A stretch of 64,000 bases of DNA from Dyadobacter crusticola DSM 16708 (GTDB lineage: Bacteria; Bacteroidota; Bacteroidia; Cytophagales; Spirosomataceae). A model generated the notes under the pieces. The model searched no databases and had not been told where the DNA came from. It worked only from the letters and a program-made list of their open reading frames with translations. Shown here piece after piece: positions 16,400 to 25,672 of this stretch (positions are counted from its first letter, which is position 1; each line of letters begins with the position of its first letter). The position numbers were made by a program, and so were the translations under genes. The stretch is taken from positions 1 through 64,000 of the forward strand of contig NZ_KL370788.1 of the NCBI RefSeq assembly GCF_000701505.1, in the 5' to 3' direction.

Positions 16400-19385
16400 A
16401 CTATTATCCAACTTGATCCAGGAAATACCGCGCCGGCTGCTTTGCAGTCTCGCATTGGTATGCCTATTATCCGGCCAGCTGCTGGCTGCCGAACGTGAGA
16501 TTTCGGGCAAGATCGTATCCGCCGAGGATAAAAACCCTTTACCGGGTGTGACTATTATTGTGAAAGGAAACAATACCATTGGAACAGCCACTGACACCGA
16601 AGGAAAATTCAAACTTACCATTCCTGATGAGGCAACTTTGATCCTCAGCTACATTGGTTACGTAAGCCAGGAAGTGGTAGTAGGCAGCCAGAGCGAGCTG
16701 AGCATTGAAATGGCGCCTGATCAGAAGCAGCTTTCGGAAGTGGTCGTGATTGGTTACGGAACGCAGAAAAAAGGCGATGTGACCAGCTCCGTTGCGAGTA
16801 TCAAACGTGAAGATTTTATCCAGGGTACTGTGCGCGACGCGGCGCAGCTGGTGCAGGGAAAAGTGGCCGGATTACGCATTACCACGCCCAGCGGCTCACC
16901 CTCTTCCAACACGCAGATCAATTTAAGAGGTATCAACTCGATCAATGGGAATTCAGATCCATTGGTTTTGATCGACGGTATTCCGGGCGGACTGAATACG
17001 GTTGCGCCTGAGGATATTGAGTCTGTGGACGTTTTGAAAGACGGATCGGCGGCTGCGATTTATGGAACGCGCGCTACCGGCGGCGTGATCCTGATTACAA
17101 CACGCAAAAATCGGGCAAATTCACGTGCTACCGTGGAGTATTCCAATTATGTGAATATCCAGACGATCGCGCGCCGGCCTGAGCTGCTGACGGGCGACGA
17201 TTACCGTCAGAAAATCAGCGAAGGCATTGCTTATACCGATTACGGCGGCAATACCGACTGGCTTGACGAGATCATGCAAAAACCCGTCAGCCACAACCAT
17301 AACCTGACATTCTTCGGCGGAAACAGTACCACCAACTTTACAGGTTCTGTCAACTACCGGAACTGGGAAGGTATCTTTTTGAGATCGGGACAAAACCGGT
17401 TTACCGGCCGCGCAGACCTCAACCACGCGATGTTTGACAATAAACTGAAAACCAATATTCAGATCATCAATCGCATTACCAACACGAGCGGCGCGGTGAG
17501 TCCGGCCGACAATGAAGCGGCGTACGGATACATTTACCGGCAGGCGATTATCCGTAATCCAACCGACCGTGTGAGAACGGAAGCAGGCGGGTGGCAGGAG
17601 CGTGACGGTTACTTTTATGAAAACCCCGTTTCCCTTATTAACGAATCAAACTACGGTGCCAAATTCAAAGAAATGCGAATGAGCGGCAGTCTGGACTATG
17701 CGCCTGTTGCAGATCTGAATTTCAAATTATTGGTTTCCAATGTACAAAACAGCAACCTGGAAGGCGGCTCGACGACATTCAACCACACCGCAACGCGATT
17801 GAGCAACCAGAATGGAACAGCATACCGCAGCACTTACGCGAACAACGAAAACCTGCTCGAGTTGACCGGTAACTATGCCAAATCGTTCGGCAAACACCGT
17901 TTTACATTGCTGGGAGGTTATAGCTGGCAGGATGCGACCTACGAAGCTTTCAATGCGAGCAACTGGGATTTCCCAACGGACGCTTACGACTGGAACAACC
18001 TCGGCGCAGGTGGCGCATTGCAGAAAGGTCAGGCTGGAATGGGAAGTACCAAAAACAAATGGCAGCTAGCAGGTTTCTTCGGCCGCTTGACTTACAGTCT
18101 GGATGAAAAATACCTGTTTATGGCGAGTGTGCGCCGCGAGGGATCTTCCCGCTTCGGAATCAATAATCAATGGGGTACATTCCCGGCGGCCTCTGTGGGC
18201 TGGCGGATCAGTAAGGAGCGTTTCATGGCCGGACTTTCGGGTGTGAATGAAATTAAGCTGCGTGCTGGTATCGGGGTGACGGGAACGATCGCAAGTGCGC
18301 CTTACCTGTCGCAGATCAGCTATAATTTTGACCGGAACCAAGGTGCTTACATCGGCGGAAAATGGGTACCGGGATTTGTCCCTGCGCGTAACTTCAACCC
18401 GGACCTGCGCTGGGAGAAGAAAGAAGAGGTGAACGCGGGTATTGATTTTGGTTTTATGAAAAACAGGATCAATGGTTCGGTGGATTTTTACAGCCGCAAG
18501 GTGAAAGATCTGCTTTATAACTTCCCAGTGCCTGTTCCGCCTTATCTGACCAGCTCGATGCTGATCAATGCAGGTACAATGAAAAACGATGGAATGGAGA
18601 TCCTGCTGAACCTGGTACCGGTGCAAACTGCAAACCTGCAATGGAACACGGGCTTCACTTATTCAACGAACAGGAGCAAGCTGGTAAGTCTTTCAAACGA
18701 CCAGTTTGAAGCTGCAAACGACTTTTTCGACGCGGGTTATACGGGCGAGCCAATCCAGGTGAGTACGCACCGGGTGAAAGTAGGCGAGCCGATCGGAAGG
18801 TTCTTTGTGTGGAAATCGGTAGGTGTGGACGATAAAGGCGCGTGGCTGATCGAGAACAAGGACGGGGAGATTATCCCGATCGCAAATGCAACTCCCGAAG
18901 ACCGTCAGTATTACGGAAATGGAATTCCAAAACACATTGTGGGCTGGAACAACTCGGTACGTTTCAAGAGCTTTGACCTGGCTGTGAATATGCGTGGCGC
19001 ATTCGGCTATGACATCCTGAACTTCCAGAGCATGTTTTATAATAACCCAAGAAACAAAGCTTACAATATGCTCAAAACTGCCTACGATCCGATCGACGGA
19101 AAAGTGCTGAACAGTGACCTTGTTTATGTTTCAAATTACATTGAAAAAGGTGATTACTGGAAAATTGACAACGTGACACTGGGCTATACTTTACCAGTGA
19201 ACCTGGTCAAAGGAATGAAAAACGCCCGCGTATTCGTATCCGGACTTAACCTGGCTACCATAACCAAATACTCGGGAATCGACCCGGAAGGTGTGTCGAT
19301 GACGGGCTTCTTCCCTGGCAGCGACCAGCGCGACAAGTATCCTACGACGCGCACTTTCACAGCTGGACTTAGCGTAAACTTCTGA
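16392..19385 (+). CDS. SusC/RagA family TonB-dependent outer membrane receptor
   Basis: This 997-residue outer-membrane transporter begins with a signal peptide (ending near LLAAE), then a CarboxypepD_reg-like domain (about 35-115), the SusC-type box SEVVVIGYGTQKKGDVT, a TonB plug (about 120-220) and a 22-strand barrel to a C-terminal Phe (AGLSVNF). With the adjacent SusD it imports oligosaccharides or other large substrates using TonB energy. It lacks an STN signalling domain, and no sigma/anti-sigma pair is nearby, so control is probably by the AraC protein or another factor (inference). It follows the ThuA lipoprotein gene by 56 bases. Confidence 0.95.
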   Translation: MSRLLSNLIQEIPRRLLCSLALVCLLSGQLLAAEREISGKIVSAEDKNPLPGVTIIVKGNNTIGTATDTEGKFKLTIPDEATLILSYIGYVSQEVVVGSQSELSIEMAPDQKQLSEVVVIGYGTQKKGDVTSSVASIKREDFIQGTVRDAAQLVQGKVAGLRITTPSGSPSSNTQINLRGINSINGNSDPLVLIDGIPGGLNTVAPEDIESVDVLKDGSAAAIYGTRATGGVILITTRKNRANSRATVEYSNYVNIQTIARRPELLTGDDYRQKISEGIAYTDYGGNTDWLDEIMQKPVSHNHNLTFFGGNSTTNFTGSVNYRNWEGIFLRSGQNRFTGRADLNHAMFDNKLKTNIQIINRITNTSGAVSPADNEAAYGYIYRQAIIRNPTDRVRTEAGGWQERDGYFYENPVSLINESNYGAKFKEMRMSGSLDYAPVADLNFKLLVSNVQNSNLEGGSTTFNHTATRLSNQNGTAYRSTYANNENLLELTGNYAKSFGKHRFTLLGGYSWQDATYEAFNASNWDFPTDAYDWNNLGAGGALQKGQAGMGSTKNKWQLAGFFGRLTYSLDEKYLFMASVRREGSSRFGINNQWGTFPAASVGWRISKERFMAGLSGVNEIKLRAGIGVTGTIASAPYLSQISYNFDRNQGAYIGGKWVPGFVPARNFNPDLRWEKKEEVNAGIDFGFMKNRINGSVDFYSRKVKDLLYNFPVPVPPYLTSSMLINAGTMKNDGMEILLNLVPVQTANLQWNTGFTYSTNRSKLVSLSNDQFEAANDFFDAGYTGEPIQVSTHRVKVGEPIGRFFVWKSVGVDDKGAWLIENKDGEIIPIANATPEDRQYYGNGIPKHIVGWNNSVRFKSFDLAVNMRGAFGYDILNFQSMFYNNPRNKAYNMLKTAYDPIDGKVLNSDLVYVSNYIEKGDYWKIDNVTLGYTLPVNLVKGMKNARVFVSGLNLATITKYSGIDPEGVSMTGFFPGSDQRDKYPTTRTFTAGLSVNF

Positions 19386-19405
19386 TCCCAAAAATCTTGA
19401 AAACA

Positions 19406-20986
19406 ATGAAAAATAAATCCACCAGATATATCATTTTAGCTTCCATGCTCGGTGCGGCTACGCTTTCGTGTACCGATTTGAATGAGGAAGTGTATTCGGA
19501 AGTTTTGGCAAGCACTTACCAGCCTACTGAAAAAGACCTGCCTGCGATTGTGGCGCCTGTTTACTCGTCTTTACGCGGCCTGATGCTGGGCTGGCAGGGT
19601 TACTTTGACTTGCAGGAAGAAGCAGCTGACGCGATCATTACGCCGGTACGTCCAAATGGCTGGGACGATGGAGGTACCTACCGCCGGATGCACCAGCACA
19701 CGTGGACTTCGCTGCAATGGCAGCCTGAAAACGCGTGGCAGAGCTCATTCCGCAGCATTACCACTGCCAACAGGGTTTTGTCGCAGATTGAAGACGGCGA
19801 AATTCCATTGACAACGGGTAAAGAACAAATTCAGGCTGAGCTGCGGGCTGTGCGCGCATTTGCATACTATCTGCTGCTCGACAACCACGGTAATGTACCG
19901 ATCGTGACTGATTTCAAAGACATTAACCTGCCGAAACAGAGCACGCGCAAGGAGGTTTATGATTTTGTTGTAAAAGAATTAACGGAAGTAATGCCGAACC
20001 TGAGCGACAATGCGACTACCACGTACGGTCAGATGAACCGCTGGGGCGCGAAAACGCTTTTAGCCAAAATATACCTCAATGCACAGGTATACACCGGCAC
20101 GGCGGAATGGGCGAAGGCGATTGAGCAGGCTGACGAGGTGATTAAAAGTGGAAAATACGTGCTGGATGCAAACTATTCGGACGTTTTCACCTGGACCAAC
20201 TTCAATTCAAAAGAGATCATTTTCGCAATCCCTTACGATGAGATTTATGGAACCGGCAACCAGATCCACATGAAAACGCTTGACCCGCTGAGCCGCTCGG
20301 TGTACCCGATGAATGCCGGTCCGTGGGGCGGCAACTGCGCGGTACCTCAATTTATTGACACTTACGACGCCGAAGACGCACGTCTCGCCGATACCTGGAT
20401 CATGGGTCCGCAGAAGAATGCGACTACCGGAGCGGTGGTGATCACCTATTCCAAATCCGTTCCAGGAATGGACAAAACGGCTTCAAGCGACGGATACCGC
20501 ATTGGCAAGTACAAGATCAAACCCAATGCAACGGGCAGTCTCGACAACGATTTTCCATTCCTGCGCTACGCGGATGTGCTGATGATCAAAGCGGAAGCAT
20601 TGTTGCGTACTGGAAAAGCGGACGAAGCGGCTGCATTGGTGAGCCAGGTGCGGGCACGCGCATTCAAAGCGAACCCTGCGAAAGCCACGGTTACCGGCGC
20701 GGACCTGATGAAAGGCAGTAAATACAACTACGGCTACCAGGCTCCCGACGGCACCATTACAGAACGCCAGGGTGGTGATGATGTGAAATTCGGCCGCTTT
20801 TTGGATGAGCTGGGCTGGGAGTTTGCAGCAGAAGCGCACCGCCGCCAGGACCTGATCCGTTTCGGGATTTATGAAACTAAAAAATGGTTTAACCACCGTC
20901 CACAGGCCCAGCAGCGGGCATTGTTCCCGATCCCGCAGAACGAAATAGACAAAAACCCGAATCTGAAACAAAATCCGGGCTACTGA
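19406..20986 (+). CDS. SusD/RagB family nutrient-binding lipoprotein
   Basis: The ATG at 19406 is preferred to a TTG three codons upstream. The 526-residue protein has a lipoprotein signal (lipobox-like ATLSC) and the SusD_RagB fold: N-terminal TPR helices, RAVRAFAYYLLLDNHGNVPIV, and the C-terminal FLDELGWEFAAEAHRRQDLIRFG and FPIPQNEIDKNPNLKQNPGY-type ending. It caps the SusC barrel on the cell surface and binds the substrate. The gene starts 20 bases after susC and is followed by an intrinsic terminator, so it ends the operon. Confidence 0.95.
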   Translation: MKNKSTRYIILASMLGAATLSCTDLNEEVYSEVLASTYQPTEKDLPAIVAPVYSSLRGLMLGWQGYFDLQEEAADAIITPVRPNGWDDGGTYRRMHQHTWTSLQWQPENAWQSSFRSITTANRVLSQIEDGEIPLTTGKEQIQAELRAVRAFAYYLLLDNHGNVPIVTDFKDINLPKQSTRKEVYDFVVKELTEVMPNLSDNATTTYGQMNRWGAKTLLAKIYLNAQVYTGTAEWAKAIEQADEVIKSGKYVLDANYSDVFTWTNFNSKEIIFAIPYDEIYGTGNQIHMKTLDPLSRSVYPMNAGPWGGNCAVPQFIDTYDAEDARLADTWIMGPQKNATTGAVVITYSKSVPGMDKTASSDGYRIGKYKIKPNATGSLDNDFPFLRYADVLMIKAEALLRTGKADEAAALVSQVRARAFKANPAKATVTGADLMKGSKYNYGYQAPDGTITERQGGDDVKFGRFLDELGWEFAAEAHRRQDLIRFGIYETKKWFNHRPQAQQRALFPIPQNEIDKNPNLKQNPGY

Positions 20987-21015
20987 TAATACATTCTGAT
21001 TAGGTTAGTAGTTTT

Positions 21016-21059
21016 AATCTTGCTCGAAAACAGTTCATGTTTAAGAGCAAGATTTTTTT
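21016..21059 (+). terminator. Intrinsic terminator after susD
   Basis: A perfect 10-bp stem (AATCTTGCTC at 21016-21025 with GAGCAAGATT at 21045-21054) is followed by a T-run. It closes the rightward ThuA/SusCD group. Confidence 0.85.
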
Positions 21060-21163
21060 GTATTCTCTGCTTATATTTTACACCTTTGTATCAGCCTGTT
21101 ATGCATGAAGGTCGGCTCCACGCCGTTGAGGGGTATCCTTCTTAGTGCACTTACGGGCTTTTT

Positions 21164-21985
21164 TTATGAGATAAAATTCAGTTTCGTGAGCTTATTTTTC
21201 CGACCATAGTAATTGCCTGCTTTGCCGTCTTCAAGCCGGTATTTTGCAAAATCATATAAGTCTATCACCATGCCAATTTGGTCGCTAATGTAGTCGTAAT
21301 AGCGTGTCTCGCCTTTTTCGAAAACACGCTGAACAGCCCAGCAGAAATAATCCGCAATGTTGAGTAGCGGTTCAGTTGTAGGATGCTGCACATTGAAAAC
21401 AACTCGGCAATCACTTAATTTGTCAGGAAATTTTGTTTTTGATCGTTCAATTGATTTATCTAGTCCTTTCTGCAAATTGACATGCGTAGTGCATTGTGAT
21501 CGGTGTGCAATATTAAGGACGAGATTTTGGTACTTGTTCAGTTTGTTTTTAAGTAAATGAGACAATAAGTCGGCATAGAATTCTGCTTCCTTACCATTGT
21601 GTTTGTTTTGATAAACACTATATATCTTCCTGGCCACAACTGCTTCAAAACTGCAATCTACACTCTTTATAAAATCAAATGCTAGTTTTCTAACTTCTGG
21701 GATGTCGTCTTTCGCGTGAAAATAAAAATTCTTTGTGTTGATTCTTTTCTGAATGCTAGGAATGCATGTAAAGTAAGAGTCATTGCCCACTTGAATCTGT
21801 AAATCAATGATTTTTTTCCTAATTATATTGAGCGGTTCGTTGATCTTTAACATTCCGAGGATGAAGCATTTTGAAACGCCAGCGTTCCCGACAATTGGAG
21901 TGTTACCTTTACCGTAAAAAGCGGCATCACCAGCCTCATCAAGAAAACGATGTTGACTAAGCAGAGGCACTTGTACTGTTTTCAT
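21164..21985 (-). CDS. DUF3800 domain-containing protein
   Basis: This 273-residue protein has the DUF3800 layout: an N-terminal FLDEAGD acidic motif (residues 14-20), a middle FYFHAKDD segment and a C-terminal LLNIADYFCWAVQRVFEKGE motif. DUF3800 is placed in the RNase H-like group and is often found near phage, defence and mobile genes, but its function is not established. The gene is alone, AT-richer than its neighbours, and sits between the SusD terminator and the Xaa-Pro peptidase gene, which suggests acquisition by transfer (inference). Confidence 0.75.
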   Translation of the reverse strand: MKTVQVPLLSQHRFLDEAGDAAFYGKGNTPIVGNAGVSKCFILGMLKINEPLNIIRKKIIDLQIQVGNDSYFTCIPSIQKRINTKNFYFHAKDDIPEVRKLAFDFIKSVDCSFEAVVARKIYSVYQNKHNGKEAEFYADLLSHLLKNKLNKYQNLVLNIAHRSQCTTHVNLQKGLDKSIERSKTKFPDKLSDCRVVFNVQHPTTEPLLNIADYFCWAVQRVFEKGETRYYDYISDQIGMVIDLYDFAKYRLEDGKAGNYYGRKNKLTKLNFIS

Positions 21986-22086
21986 GATGTTAAAATTATA
22001 GTGTGTTAAATTGAAGCCAAACTAAGCGATTTTATCCTAATCTGACAACCCGATATTTACAGTGAATTTTTAGTGCTCAAAAAACC

Positions 22087-23469
22087 ATGTTCTCAAAAGA
22101 AACCTACATACAACGACGCCAACAGCTTAAATCGAAAGTAGGAAGCGGGCTGATCCTTTTACTTGGCAATGAAGAATCTGGGATGAACTACCGCGACAAT
22201 GTTTATCCGTTTCGCCAGGACAGCACTTTTCTATACTATTTCGGACTGGATTTCGCCTCCATTCATGCGGTTATTGATATTGACAATGATCAGGAAATTC
22301 TTTTCGGAAACGAGCTCACGATCGACGATATCGTCTGGACCGGCCCAAAAGAGCCACTTACCGAAAAAGCAGCAAAAGCCGGCATTGCACAGGTAAAGCC
22401 ACTTTCTGCGATTGCTGGTTACCTGAAAAGTGCTGCAGAAAGAAAGCAGGTCATTCATTTCCTCCCGCCGTACCGGGGCGATCACTACCTGCAGTTGCAG
22501 GATTGGTTGCATATATCGCCTGCCGAGGCTGCGCAAAAAGCTTCTGTGACGTTGATCAAGGCGGTCGTTGCAATGCGGTCTTACAAAACAGATGAGGAAG
22601 TAGCCGAGCTGGAAAAAGCGGTGAATACATCGGTGGATATGCATCTTGAATTTATGCGCAGCACACGTCCGGGCATGACGGAAAAAGAAGTGGCGGGCAA
22701 GCTGCAAAGCATTGCGATAGGCGCAGGTGGCGACATCTCCTACCCAATTATATTGACCGTAAATGGCGAAATCCTCCACACCCACACCCGCGACCTGGTA
22801 ATGCAGGAAGGACAAATGGGCTTGTGCGACGCCGGTGCCGAAACGGCCATGCGCTACTGCGGCGACCTGACGCGTACCATTCCGATGGGCAAGCAATTCA
22901 CATCCCTCCAAAAGGAGATGTACCAGATTGTATTGAATGCACAGAAATCTGCTATTGACGCTTGCAAGCCAGGTATTTTATTTAAAGATGTACACAAACT
23001 CGCCGCGACAAAGCTGCTGGAAGGACTGAAATTACTTGGCGTAGTAAAAGGCGACGTGGAAGAAGCAATTGCAAATGATGTGCATACCTTGTTTTTCCAA
23101 TGCGGGCTGGGCCACATGATGGGGCTCGACGTGCATGATATGGAAAACCTGGGCGAGCAGTATGTGGGTTATACAGATGACCTGGTAAAAGGAACCGCAT
23201 TCGGCTGGAAATCGCTGCGCCTGGGCCGCGCGCTCGAACCCGGCTTTGTAGTAACAGTCGAACCCGGACTTTACCTGATCCCAACCTTAATCGACCGCTG
23301 GAAAGCCGAGAACAAGCTGGCCGATTTTGTGGATTACAACAAGCTCGAAACCCTGCGTGATTTTACAGGAATCCGCATTGAAGATAATATTCTGATCACC
23401 GAAAAGGGGAACCGGATTTTAGGAAAGCATTTGCCGAAAGAAGTGGCGGAAGTGGAGGCATTGCGGTGA
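22087..23469 (+). CDS. Xaa-Pro aminopeptidase family protein (M24B)
   Basis: This 460-residue protein has an N-terminal AMP_N (creatinase-like) domain (about 1-130, with FLYYFGLD) and a C-terminal pita-bread metallopeptidase domain. The five metal ligands of family M24 are visible in LCDAGAE, YCGDLTRTIP, GLGHMMGLDVHD, TVEPGLYLIP and GIRIEDNILI. It has no signal peptide and is predicted cytoplasmic. It removes an N-terminal residue preceding proline, and could finish peptides first cut by the S9 enzyme. It stands alone after the divergent DUF3800 gene. Confidence 0.93.
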   Translation: MFSKETYIQRRQQLKSKVGSGLILLLGNEESGMNYRDNVYPFRQDSTFLYYFGLDFASIHAVIDIDNDQEILFGNELTIDDIVWTGPKEPLTEKAAKAGIAQVKPLSAIAGYLKSAAERKQVIHFLPPYRGDHYLQLQDWLHISPAEAAQKASVTLIKAVVAMRSYKTDEEVAELEKAVNTSVDMHLEFMRSTRPGMTEKEVAGKLQSIAIGAGGDISYPIILTVNGEILHTHTRDLVMQEGQMGLCDAGAETAMRYCGDLTRTIPMGKQFTSLQKEMYQIVLNAQKSAIDACKPGILFKDVHKLAATKLLEGLKLLGVVKGDVEEAIANDVHTLFFQCGLGHMMGLDVHDMENLGEQYVGYTDDLVKGTAFGWKSLRLGRALEPGFVVTVEPGLYLIPTLIDRWKAENKLADFVDYNKLETLRDFTGIRIEDNILITEKGNRILGKHLPKEVAEVEALR

Positions 23470-23541
23470 TAGCAGCTTACTCCTTAAAAGACTAAAATCC
23501 AATACATTTGGTTAAATTTGATTGTAGATAAGATACAGAAC

Positions 23542-23773
23542 ATGAACAGCAAAGCTGGTAAATGGCTACATCGGGCGTTTAGATAGCCTGAGCCTGGAAG
23601 AAAAACTTGACCTGATATCTAGGTTGAGCGCCTCTGCAAAACAGAATGTCGTGGACAAGAAAAGTGCATTCCGAGTAGCTTTTGGCGCATTTGATTCAGA
23701 GAAAACTGCTGATGAGATTATTGATGAAATCAGGGGGAGCAGAGTTTCGAATCGGGAAATTGCATCATTTTGA
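23542..23773 (+). pseudogene. Frameshifted VapB-type antitoxin remnant
   Basis: From 23546 a frame reads TAKLVNGYIGRLDSLSLEEK and ends with an antitoxin-like tail at TGA 23771-23773, about 75 residues. The only good ATG (23542) is out of frame by one base: removing one A after ATG would restore M-TAKLVNGYIGRLD. In the present sequence ATG is followed by a TAG at 23584. The LSLEEKLDLI segment and the overlapping downstream PIN gene support a VapB-like role. It is therefore either broken or starts at an unusual codon. Confidence 0.6.
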
Positions 23774-23943
23774 AGGAATTTCTCATCGATACGAACATTG
23801 CCATCTACTATATAAAGGGCAAGTTCAATCTGCAAGCTAAGTTCGATGACTTAGCCGAGGAGCATTGCTACATATCAGAGATAACACTTGCGGAGTTGAA
23901 ATTTAACTTCGAGCAAACTATTACAGATTCTGCTGATCTATAA
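23770..23943 (+). pseudogene. Truncated VapC-type PIN-domain toxin
   Basis: Starting at TTG 23770, which overlaps the antitoxin stop by four bases, the frame reads KEFLIDTNIAIYYIKGKF and later CYISEITLAELKF, the first two PIN-domain motifs with the metal-binding Asp and Glu. It stops after 57 codons, whereas VapC proteins have about 130, so the C-terminal half with the remaining acidic residues is missing. It is an inactive remnant of a ribonuclease toxin. Bases 23944-24109 after it hold only T/C-rich sequence and no further gene. Confidence 0.7.
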
Positions 23944-24109
23944 CATTATCATTTACCCTTCTCCTTTCCCTCTACCCTACTCCACCCTGCAAAATCGTCT
24001 TTTACCGCGCCGAAGATTCTCCATTGGTATTATTGTAAAAGCGTTTTCAACGATTGATTGCCGCCTAGTCCATTGCTTCCGGTAGCTCCTTCACAAGTAA
24101 AGTTGTGCA

Positions 24110-25672
24110 TTATCGCTTGCTTCCAGGCTGCGGCCGCGGCGCGGGCATGGGCTTTCTTGGCAGCTTCTGGTCCATTTGGGCGGTGTTGTACACAAATGCA
24201 GCGACTACCACCGCCATTTGTTTCAAATCGTCCATTACCAGGCGCTCGTAAGTATCTGCATTGGTGTGGTGCGTGCGGGTACCATATTCAATTCCATCCT
24301 GGATAAACTGGAAGCCAGGCAGCCCCAGCGCATCAAATGCCAGGTGATCGGTCCCGCCGGTGATTCGTGAAGTAACAGTCGGGTGGTCAATGATGTCAGA
24401 AAACCCATTCAGCCATTTTTCAAAGATCGGGCGCACGCCTTCATTGCCCTGCAGGTAAATTCCCCGGATGCGGCCGGTACCGTTATCGATGTTGTAGTAA
24501 GCAGATAACTTCTCGTGCGCCGGTAGCAGCTTCATGGTTTCCATATCGCCGAATGTATTTTTCACATAAAAACGCGATCCGTACAAACCCTGCTCTTCGC
24601 CAGACCAAAGTGCAATTCTGATCGTTCTGCGTGGCTTCAAACCGGCAGTCTGCAATATCCTGACAGCCTCCATCATCACTGTACAACCTGCCGCATTATC
24701 CGTCGCCCCGGTTGCACTATGCCAGGAATCGAGGTGGCCGCCGAGCATGACGATTTCGTCTTTCAGCTTGGGATCAGTACCCGGTATTTCGGCGATCACA
24801 TTACCTGTTGTTAATTTTTTGTCAAAAAAGGCAGTTGCCGATTCTGCTTCCAGGGTTACGGGGATACCATCTTCCACCAGCCGCGCAACAAGCCCCGCAT
24901 GCTCCGGTGCAAGCTCAAATGCCGGTCCGGCCAAAGGCGCATTGCCCCTGAAAGAAGCTCCATTGCTTGTGAAAAACGTACCATGCTTGCCCATGCGGCC
25001 AGCAAGTTCCAGCTTCACCTTTTGTGACTTTAATGTACTGTCCACCCGGCTTCTGAAAGAGCGCATTGCCTGCATTCGCTCTACCTGCTCAGGTGTAAAA
25101 TTGCTCTGTCCAAATGGAACAGAATTAGTCATTTTGTCGAGTTCCTCGGCTGTATAGCGCTTGGCATCGGGAGTAAAACTCGGATCTGTGCTGGCATTTC
25201 CTTTTGTCAACACGATTTTGCCGTCGAGCTTCCCGTCGGCATACTTTTTCAGGTCCTCTTCATTCTGGATATCTACCACAACCACCTCGCCGCTGATCAG
25301 TCCGGAAGTACCTGAAGTCCATGCTTTTGGAATTGCTATGAAAGGCATATAATAAGGTTTGGTCATCGCCAGGTAGCTTTTTTCAACCTGCCAGCCTTTT
25401 CCAAATTCACCCCATTCTTCGAGTCTCGCATTCTGTAATCCCCATTTTTTCAACTCGCTTACCGACCAGTCTGCTGCGCGTTGGAAACCGGGAGAATTCG
25501 TGAGTCTCGGACCTGAAACGTCTGTAAGCTGGTGGGCTATCTCCGCGACCTTTGAGTTTTCAAGACCTTCTTTACGGATCTTGGCAATAGCTGCCTGGTC
25601 CATTTCCTGAGCGATTGCAAGCCCTGGGAAGAACAGCAGAAGTGAATAAAAAGTGGATTTCATGTGCATCAT
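24110..25672 (-). CDS. M28 family metallopeptidase (secreted)
   Basis: This 520-residue protein has a signal peptide (SLLLFFPGLAIAQE), a protease-associated-type insert (about 120-270) and a C-terminal M28 di-zinc aminopeptidase domain. Zinc ligands are visible in GGHLDSW, GATDNAAG, WSGEEQGLYGS, NIDNG and RTHHTNADTY. It resembles plasma glutamate carboxypeptidase-like exopeptidases. The first ATG overlaps the permease stop as ATGA, so translation is probably coupled; a third Met three codons later is also possible. It releases amino acids for the upstream permease (inference). The C-terminus is short and Pro/Arg-rich. Confidence 0.92.
   Translation of the reverse strand: MMHMKSTFYSLLLFFPGLAIAQEMDQAAIAKIRKEGLENSKVAEIAHQLTDVSGPRLTNSPGFQRAADWSVSELKKWGLQNARLEEWGEFGKGWQVEKSYLAMTKPYYMPFIAIPKAWTSGTSGLISGEVVVVDIQNEEDLKKYADGKLDGKIVLTKGNASTDPSFTPDAKRYTAEELDKMTNSVPFGQSNFTPEQVERMQAMRSFRSRVDSTLKSQKVKLELAGRMGKHGTFFTSNGASFRGNAPLAGPAFELAPEHAGLVARLVEDGIPVTLEAESATAFFDKKLTTGNVIAEIPGTDPKLKDEIVMLGGHLDSWHSATGATDNAAGCTVMMEAVRILQTAGLKPRRTIRIALWSGEEQGLYGSRFYVKNTFGDMETMKLLPAHEKLSAYYNIDNGTGRIRGIYLQGNEGVRPIFEKWLNGFSDIIDHPTVTSRITGGTDHLAFDALGLPGFQFIQDGIEYGTRTHHTNADTYERLVMDDLKQMAVVVAAFVYNTAQMDQKLPRKPMPAPRPQPGSKR

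Noticed and set aside
20987..21163. tRNA gene or second terminator near the DUF3800 gene
   Set aside because: Only the perfect stem at 21016-21059 is convincing; no cloverleaf arms were recognised.
22231..22911. 226-codon open frame on the minus strand opposite the Xaa-Pro peptidase
   Set aside because: It lies wholly within a gene with all M24 metal ligands and has no recognisable domain.
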